64,000 nt of DNA from Diaporthe sp. PMI_573 (taxonomy: Eukaryota > Ascomycota > Sordariomycetes > Diaporthales > Diaporthaceae). Of the stretch, positions 53,522 through 61,097 are shown piece after piece; position 1 is the stretch's first letter; each line of letters starts with the position of its first letter. Made by a program: the position numbers and the translations under genes. The stretch is from contig JAJTUP010000006.1 of assembly GCA_021399435.1 (NCBI GenBank), positions 682,001 through 746,000 on the forward strand. Direction: 5' to 3'. The notes under the pieces are model-generated. The model did not search any database. It had not been told where the DNA came from and saw only the letters and a list, made by a program, of their open reading frames with translations.

Positions 53522-55136
53522 TGTCGCGACTGTTGAGCAAAGACAATAGTTGCGAGTACGGTGAAACAAGAAGGAGGAGCAGGGGACGGCCGACAGGAAC
53601 GAAGATCGATCTGGCGACAGCGGTGGTGGAGGAGGACGTTTGGTGGTGGGTGGTGTAGCTCAAGACAGGCAAGGCGAGGCCAGGTTGAGGATGGATTGGT
53701 GTTGAAAGTTGCAAGGTTTCGGGGCGATGTGGATGTGGGAATTGCTTACTGGGGTGCCTGCACCTTGCCCACTGCTGGAGCTGCTGCTGCTGCTGCCACC
53801 GCTGCTGCTGGGATTCGCTCCAGCACCCTGGGCCCCCCTGTCACTTCTAGCTTTAGTGGGGGGAAATTTTGCAGTCTCGCCTGTCCGTCAGTCCGTCAGT
53901 CCGTTCTCGTCTCGTCTCGCTCTCTCTGGGGAGGGTAGCGCAGGGGTGAGTGGTCCAAGGTGGCCCCAATCTCGCTCTTGCCATTTGTTGATTTGGCACG
54001 CCCCTTTTTGGGAAGGCGCGTCTTGTTGGCCGTTGCTCCCCACCGCCAGGCCCGACCGCGGCTTCCCATTCGCTGGGAACGGTCAAAGCCAGACCGTGTG
54101 GGCGCCAGTTTTGTGATCTGTGCTACCAAAACGGCTTGGCTTGCTGTGGCCGATGTTGCGCTGTCAAATGATGGACCGTCCGGAGTACGGTTCACTACCG
54201 ACTGGGCCCAGATCATCACCACGCTTGCGTTGCATTATTAATTCCCCAAGGCGGTCACGCTGAAGGATAATCCGATTTCTCTGCCCAATGCCCACCGCAA
54301 CTGTTGAGATATAACAATCTGACGTGCTGCACACACTCTTGACGCAGGAGCCACGCCAGGCTGCTCATTGTTTGTTGCCCAAGCAGCCAAGTCGCACAAA
54401 CGGCCGCTATGTGTTCCCTGGACTGATACCCACTCGTTATCCCGACTTCAGATGTGGACCCTGACCATCACGAGCCAAGTGCATCTCCTTGACGGCCACT
54501 CCGTACCGTACCGCCACTCTGCATTCGACAGATGCCTTCGAGTCAATGGTGAGAGGGAGCACTCCAAATCAGTCCTCGGATCAAAGCTTTCGGCTCCGGT
54601 GTCCTCGGGTTACCTTGTCCCTTCCCTTATCATGTCCGCTGGCCCCTATTCTATTCTCTCAAAGCTCCCGGCTCATGACTATTGATGCAACCATGCAACT
54701 GGCCCAAACCACATTTTCGTAGCTAGAACCTAGATCATAAGTCCATAAATTGAAAGCGAAACGCTATTTGTGCTCATAGTGAACAGCTTGGTCAAGCAGC
54801 TCGAAGAAATCACCGAGGGAACCCTGTGACGAAATAGGTAATGTGCATTTGCTATCTGTCTCGTCAACTATACTTTGACAAAGGGTATGTCATTAGCAGA
54901 GGTTACACTAAATGCTTCTAATGGTATTCATCTCCATGTTTGGTGTACGAAGGCGGATTACTCAGTTGCCATGGGTTTTGGAATTAATTAGCAGTAGTGA
55001 AGACGACTCAGAGAGGCATTGATGAGTTGCTGCACACCTGGGCAGACGGCCTGAAAAGGCGGGTGCACATTAAGAGAAACATGCTATACCTACATATGTA
55101 GGTAGTAAGCTTCTCAGATGCAACTTGGCACAGGGC
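53522..55136. other. intergenic, 1.6 kb; alpha-tubulin promoter region
   Basis: The first ~600 bases are pyrimidine- and GC-rich with simple repeats: GCT/CTG runs near 53780-53812 and GTCCGTCA octamers at 53883-53903 followed by CTCGT units. The rest has no supportable gene. Confidence 0.6.
53883..53930. repeat. short tandem repeats (GTCCGTCA)2 and (TCTCG)3
   Basis: Two octamer copies followed by TCTCG pentamers and a CT run in the upstream region of alpha-tubulin. Pyrimidine tracts of this kind are common in strong fungal promoters. Confidence 0.7.
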
Positions 55137-56134
55137 CTAGTATCGTCTCCAAGCACCAGGTAATTCGTCTTCTGTCTCAAAGCCATAAATATACGGTGGT
55201 CTCACATGTGTACCTTCCCATCCATTGATGCCATGCAGCCTGGCGTACCAATCCACGTATGCGGAAACCGGCATGCACATCCAGCCCACGCCCTCATCAT
55301 AGTACTCGGTGATTCCGTCGCGAAATCCCGGATGTATCAGGACACTCTGCCGGTCTTGGGGGCTGAGCGGGTCGGTCCAGTCTCTGCAGAGCAGCTTAAC
55401 GACTGGGAAGTTCAGGGCTGGTTATTCGAGAGACTCCAGACACAACGAGTCGACGAACAGGCAGTACTCGTATCTGGGTGTGGATGTCGCGCCGGTCCAG
55501 TCGAGATCACCGATCTTGGTAGCTGAGTTGCGCGGCAATCTGCCTCCAAGCCTCTGGGTAACCCCGGCATGGAAATGACCGCGAACCCGATGTGATGTGG
55601 CTCCGCTGTTCACAGAGGATCAATGTAAATGTATTATGCTTCCGTGTCAAGGTGCGTATAGGCCTGATATCATGGGAGTACAGGCGAACTGTGAAATGCT
55701 TACTGTGAATCCTGAAAAGCTTGAGGTCAGTGGACGCTCACACAACTGCTCGATGGAGCATATCGTACCTGTAATGGCCTCTCATCTACCACGTGCAAGT
55801 CATGATGGGAAATCAAGTCCTCGTGTTCATACAACTTGAGGGTCTCACACACGCTGTCACGAATATGCTGTATCATGCGATTCCAGGCACTTTCGTCCGT
55901 CCCGGCACAGCGGTAGATCTTTTAGAATTATGTGAGTTTCCAGATCTAATCTGGCCCAAACACAAAACTATTGGCACTGACCACAAAGGCCCAGACACTA
56001 TCAACAAATTCGGTACAGGTCCTGTGAGGCCTAATTGCGTCGAGTGGTGGAGCCTCCGTAGGGGCAAGCTTGGTGAAAGGCCCGAACAATGTGGAATCCA
56101 ATGTGTAATACTTGATTGGCCTGGCAGGCAACAT
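55137..56134 (-). pseudogene. decayed gene of unknown family
   Basis: A minus-strand reading frame from an ATG at 56134 (MLPARPIKYYTLDSTLFG...NSFVFGPD) stops, then resumes as AWNRMIQHIRDSV...HDLHVVDERPLQ. It meets a good intron (GTACGA... CACTGAC ... TTTTCAG near 55758-55703), continues in broken frames, and ends in a long clean block YEYCLFVDSLCLESLE, stop, PALNFPVVKLLCRDW...GITEYYDEGVGWMCMPVSAYVDWYARLHG...PPYIYGFETEDELPGAW to a stop at 55137. The final block is too protein-like to be chance, with one in-frame TAA that could come from CAA. I do not recognise the family. The pieces suggest a gene damaged by point changes and one or more indels. Confidence 0.55.
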
Positions 56135-56369
56135 CTTCGATGGCGGGTTTGGTGGACGCAAGGCGGCAAAATGTAGCGAGTGGTCATGTAGCTCTTACTA
56201 ATTGTGGAAGTAGACTCCGATTAGCTGTGGTATGTGCGAGCAGTCCTTTGATATATGGTCGGCGAGGCAGTGGCACCGCAATAACGTCCACGGAACGAAT
56301 GAGGATATTGATGCTCTGGCGGATAATGCTTGATATCGGGCTAGACACAGAGATAGATGTCTCAACAAC

Positions 56370-58349
56370 CTACAACCCCATAAATTCCAGCTCAATGACC
56401 AGGGATACTCCACCTGGGATGGCCATGTCCGATGGCCGGTCCAAGACGATGTCAAGGAACTTGTCAAGAATGTCCAGGTCACCACGATGTTCTGCCCCTG
56501 GTACTCCATCGATGTCACCACCTCGTAGAACATCCAGTAGCCCCATCTTGGATATAATTATGCTCAGGTCTGGCTTCTCACCGACCACGCTGCCTGAGGT
56601 CTTCTGACGATAATTGAGGACACCATTGCTGGCGGTCAGCCTCCAGGCCTCCTTGGTGTCCGTGATCTGCATGTCGATCACGAAATGACAGTCACCCGCC
56701 TCCTCGGCGTCTACTTGGACTGACAATATCTCGAACCACTGTCCCACCGTCAAAGTCTCAGCGAGAGGGCTATGGCCAAGCTCACTCCCCCCCGGCCTCG
56801 TCCCCGTCCGCAAGCCTTGGGCTTCCGTCAAATAAAAATTGCGCCATGGGCCATTTTCCGAGCCGTAGGCGAGACTCTCGTAGGTCTTTGCGAGGAGTGA
56901 CGTCGATCTGTGGTCGTCGGGGAATGCAGTTACAGCATGACTTAGCAGAGTGGCCGCGAAACGGAAGTCATGCTTCGCTATGTAATCCTCGGCTTTATCA
57001 CAGAGCGAGGACAACCCACCAACGCACTCGACGTATCGGATTCCTTCAGCTGCAGGGGGGTGTTTCCATAAGCTAGCTGGATTTCCATCAAACCACGTCA
57101 TGTATCTCTGATAGATGCCCTTGACGTTGTGGCTCAGACTGCCGTAGAATCCCTGGCAATGCCACGAGTTCTCCAGGCTGGGCGGCAGCCTCAGCTTCTC
57201 TGCGATCTCCGTGCCCGTGAGTCCGAGGTTCATCAGCTTCACAGTCTGGTCGTGCAGAAAACGGTACAAGTCGCGCTGCTCGGCCAGTCTAGCCACGAGC
57301 TCGCGCTGGCCCCAGGTCGGCCAGTGATGGCTTCCGAGCAGCACGTCCGAGTCGTTCCCATAAAGCACAATAGCCTCGTCCAACGACTTCGCCCATGCCT
57401 TGGCGTCGCGGACCTGGGCGCCGCGCAGCGTGGTGATGTTGTGCATCGAGACTGTCGCCGTCTCTGCGATGAGGAGAGCCCTGAAGTCGGGAAAATGCAG
57501 GTTCACTTCAGCTGGGGCCTCTGTGCCGGAGGCCACGTGGAAGACCATGCGCACGCCGTCGACTATGATTTCGTCGCCGGTATTCTCGACGTGGATGGTC
57601 GGGGGTATGAGTGAACGAGTACCTGTGCTGCTCGCCATGCCCAGCCCGTTGCCCACGTGGGCGTCCGCCCCTTTTGCTAGAGCCATGCCGTACATGTAGA
57701 CTGAACGCTTGTGCATCGACGGCCCCGCGACGAGGTTCTCACTCATCATGGCTTCCATGAATCCCTGCGGAGCAATGATTGGCACTTGTTCAGCCGCGCC
57801 GGTCTCCCCTTCGATATTTTCCAGGATGCCGCCTGCGCCGCCGAAGTGATCGGTGTGAGAGTGCGTGTAAACCAGCCCGGCCACCCTTCTCCTCCGCTCC
57901 GGATCGCGATATCTCCTGTACAACTCAAGTCCCGCTGCTGCGGGCTCACAGGAGACTAGCGGGTCTATCAAAACGATACCGCTCTCCCCCTCGATGATGG
58001 TCATGTTGGATATGTCCAGGGATCTGAGCTGGTAGATCCCCGGCACGACTTCGAACAGCCCTTGCTTGGCGGTCAGCTGGCCCTGCCGCCATAGCTTCTC
58101 GTTGACCGTTGGCGGGCATGCTGTGTCAGATTTGAGGAAATTGTAGCTGTCAATATCCCAGACGGTCTTGCCGGCGGCGTCCTTGATGACGCCCGGGACT
58201 AACGGTGCGACAAATCCCCGACTCGCGTTTGCAAGCTCGCGCTGGAAGGATTTGTACAGTTTTGTTGACATTTCCTTGTTGCTGCCTTTACCTGTGAGAT
58301 GTTTCGGACCATGCAGGTCGTGTTCCGGCTGGTGGTAACCTTGTTCCAT
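56370..58349 (-). CDS. linear alkylsulfatase (SdsA1/BDS1-type metallo-beta-lactamase fold)
   Basis: A 659-residue intronless enzyme that splits primary alkyl sulfates such as dodecyl sulfate into alcohol and sulfate. The N-terminal catalytic domain (about 65-360) has THSHTDHFGG (HxHxDH) near 160 and further zinc-type ligands in the VSMHN and LLGSHHWP regions. A helical dimerisation domain follows at about 370-510 (GYSLS-type fold, WFDGNPASLW), and an SCP2-like C-terminal domain at about 530-659 (FVIDMQITDTKEAWRLTASNGVLNY). All three domains are complete, matching the bacterial SdsA1 and yeast Bds1 layout. No signal peptide is seen. The lack of introns and bacterial-type architecture fit an old horizontal transfer known for this family, but that is inference. 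Confidence 0.93.
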   Translation of the reverse strand: MEQGYHQPEHDLHGPKHLTGKGSNKEMSTKLYKSFQRELANASRGFVAPLVPGVIKDAAGKTVWDIDSYNFLKSDTACPPTVNEKLWRQGQLTAKQGLFEVVPGIYQLRSLDISNMTIIEGESGIVLIDPLVSCEPAAAGLELYRRYRDPERRRRVAGLVYTHSHTDHFGGAGGILENIEGETGAAEQVPIIAPQGFMEAMMSENLVAGPSMHKRSVYMYGMALAKGADAHVGNGLGMASSTGTRSLIPPTIHVENTGDEIIVDGVRMVFHVASGTEAPAEVNLHFPDFRALLIAETATVSMHNITTLRGAQVRDAKAWAKSLDEAIVLYGNDSDVLLGSHHWPTWGQRELVARLAEQRDLYRFLHDQTVKLMNLGLTGTEIAEKLRLPPSLENSWHCQGFYGSLSHNVKGIYQRYMTWFDGNPASLWKHPPAAEGIRYVECVGGLSSLCDKAEDYIAKHDFRFAATLLSHAVTAFPDDHRSTSLLAKTYESLAYGSENGPWRNFYLTEAQGLRTGTRPGGSELGHSPLAETLTVGQWFEILSVQVDAEEAGDCHFVIDMQITDTKEAWRLTASNGVLNYRQKTSGSVVGEKPDLSIIISKMGLLDVLRGGDIDGVPGAEHRGDLDILDKFLDIVLDRPSDMAIPGGVSLVIELEFMGL

Positions 58350-58686
58350 CGGTCAATGTCGGTGCTTGCAGCCGGCCCGAAGCACGCCATCGTGGTGGAT
58401 ACTGTCACTACTGAGGGAGATGCATGGGCTACAACTTCGTAAACATGATCAGAGAAATAGTGCAATGATGCATTTTAAAGAAGCACCATGAATGTGAATA
58501 TTCCAAAATGGCCGTACCGGACAGATTAGGTGGCTACACGCATTACGTCGGTCTCAGAGGGCCAGACAAGAATATAACGGGATCGGTAAGATCTAGATGA
58601 CGACTCATCAACACACTGGACCCAGACCGGATTGATTTTCCCTAGTCTTTGGGCCATGAGATCTAAAAGAAACCCAAGAGAAACAC
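58350..58686. other. intergenic
   Basis: Promoter of the alkylsulfatase gene and 3' flank of the coiled-coil gene; nothing recognised. Confidence 0.5.
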
Positions 58687-59778
58687 TCATTTCCTCGCCT
58701 TTGAGTTAAGAACCGCGCACCTGAACGACCGCTGGCAGATTCTTTTTGTTTGGTGGTCAGGATTTGACTCAGCCTGACAAGGGGTCAGGGCTCTGCGCTT
58801 GTTGGAAACGTCTATGTTGCCATCCAAACGGATGCTCCCAAAGCCTAAGGCCTGGGCTTTGGCTGTTGGGACTCGCTTGCGCTTTCCTTGCCGGATTTCC
58901 GTCGTGATGCATGTCTGGTGGCATTTATCAACATGGTGATTATCTATCAAAGTCTCAGGTAAAATATGGAATTGGGTTTGGACAGAAATAGGAGAGTAAC
59001 GACTGATAGGTCTGAGGAGCAGACACTCACATGTGCAACATTTATTTCTCTACCTACTTCCGACGACTCTTCATGTGATACTTGTTCTTCGGCTGAGTTC
59101 TGACCCGGCGAAAAAGTCGCACCCCTCTCGGCCTCCACCGGACGATGCTCGGCTTTTTCGGTCATGCTTGTGTCTAAGGTCATAGACAATGAATATTTCC
59201 CATGGCTCAGAATGGGCCCATTGCGAATGCTCCGTTGGCCATCCCGGCTCGGCAGTGCATTCGGGCCACTGTCTAACATTTCAGCAGTCTCACCCACGGG
59301 GAACTGATGGATGTTCTGGCGGTGATGGGGAGCCTGGTAGAGTTTAGCCAGAGCCTGCGCATTAGACGATTTTTCTCTGCCATCCATAGCGAAGAGACAT
59401 ACCACCACGATTCGCAAATTGGTTGAGGAACTTCCTGCCAGGAGCGCTGAGTATTTTCTTCGCCGTTTCTCCTCCGATTCGTGATGCGCTACTCGGCCCT
59501 GGGTTTCTTCATCTTTTTTTCTTCTGGAGTTCTAGAGCCGCCTTTTTGTATGCATCCTCTGCTTCACGCCTCGTCTTTTCCAGATCATAACACTTGGCTT
59601 CTAAGTCACGAATGTGTTGCTGAATAGCTTGCTGGTCACGTTCGGATGAGCGCTGGTTGGAGACTTTCTCGTTCTCGCATTGCGTTTGCAAATCCAAGAA
59701 CGCCGCCCTCAGCTTCCGGAAGAATTGGGCCTCTCCTGCTGCAAAATCCGGCGATGTGGTACAGCGATTCACTTCCAT
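58687..59778 (-). CDS. coiled-coil protein of unknown function, frame broken at an A7 run
   Basis: From the ATG at 59778 (MEVNRCTTS) the frame codes a ~90-residue protein with a heptad coiled coil (QQHIRDLEAKCYDLEKTR...) and stops at 59509, just after seven A in a row (59520-59514). With six A the frame would run on without a stop through a basic stretch (HHESEEKRRRKY) to an exon end at 59031. A 116-bp intron (GTGAGT...CCACCAG) then leads to a last exon 58914-58687 with KRKRVPTAKAQALGFGS and a stop. The long open continuation and good splice sites suggest one gene of roughly 330 residues. The break may be a sequencing error, a strain-specific null, or real frameshifting. Basic patches suggest a nuclear protein; no family is recognised. 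Confidence 0.5.
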
Positions 59779-61097
59779 GGGGGCGATGGACACAAAGTAG
59801 GCTTAATGTTGCACGCAGAGCTGCCAAAAGATGCAAATTTGCGCGCAGACAAGAGGAAGACTTTCGGATAGCAGAAAGGAAGAGAGGTTCCATGAGGAGA
59901 CAGTTTTGCTTCCGTGTGTGTTTTCAGAATGAGGGCATCCATTGTCGGCTTCCTGCATATCGTCCGCACGTGACGGCCAGTCACAAGTCTGGTATCCTAG
60001 AGGATGTTTCTGACTCCAGCCCAGCTTCTTGCAGGCTTTGCAGTAGGCTTTGCAGTAGAGTAGGATACGGTTGGCCTCCTTGCATGTGGTACTAGGAAAT
60101 GAAGTCGGCCATTACATCAGTCATGGAAACAGTGTCTAGCACGCTCCTTCAAGAGTGCAGATGACTTCTATTTTCGTCATCTAGCATACTCCAGGTAAGT
60201 GGATGATTGATTGAGCCCAACCGCCTCAGATAGTTCACAATCATTCATTAGACACAGAAAGAATGTCATCAACAGCAGCCTCCAATTTCCCCGAACTCCT
60301 TCGAAGCCGGCAACTGTTTGATGTTCAACGAGCCTTGGATCCCTGGCGGATATGAATAGCAAGCTCCGAAGACCAGTGGCATGAATTCCTGCATAAGTAC
60401 GGAAATAGTCACATTGCCGTCTTGGATGTTCCCGAGAACTGACAGGTCAGCGCCGCTCCGCCCAGCAGAGTGAATATGAATTGGCATTATGTGATACTTA
60501 TGATATAAGACCATTCGATTGCACTGTGAGATGTACGGTAGATTTCAATTACATACAAGAGCTCCACAGTGACCGTCAAGCGTTGTCCCGATTGACGGCT
60601 GAGGCGGAAAGACATGCCGTTGACCATGCGCAGCACGGAGTACTGTATAGAGTGCACCTGAGAGGCGCTAATGCCAGCTAGGATCAGCCCTGGTGGGCTG
60701 CGAGGTGGAAGTGGACACCTAAGAGCTGCCGACTCCTATCTTATCGGTGAAGTACTCCTGCACCAAAGCCTGGTGACCAGGTACCGATAGACGCCAAGGA
60801 TGACTTCTACAGGGGGTCCTCCAGAAAGTTGTCCTCTGGAGAGCTTTCCATAATGTTCGTCAATGGAAAGGCCAGATTCCCACATGCGCTTCACTTGAGG
60901 TTCAACACAAAAGGCATTTACTTCCTCCTTGAGATTGCTCTCCTTTCTACCCCGTCAGTTTCCCCTCCTCTCTTCGCTCTGCCCGCTACCGTCACACTCA
61001 TTTAAAGAGCCGTCGAGTCAGAGCATATACCCATCAAGTTACAAACAGAACATCTCGTCGGTTGGGCCTGACAACCCCCACCAAGAGCTCGCCCATC
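59779..61097. other. intergenic, 1.3 kb
   Basis: Upstream region of the Lhs1 gene. On the minus strand 60269-60514 is open and ends in a protein-like string (YSYPPGIQGSLNIKQLPASKEFGEIGG) that I cannot assign; it may be a further decayed fragment. The last 150 bases are CT-rich, as in fungal promoters and leaders. Confidence 0.45.
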
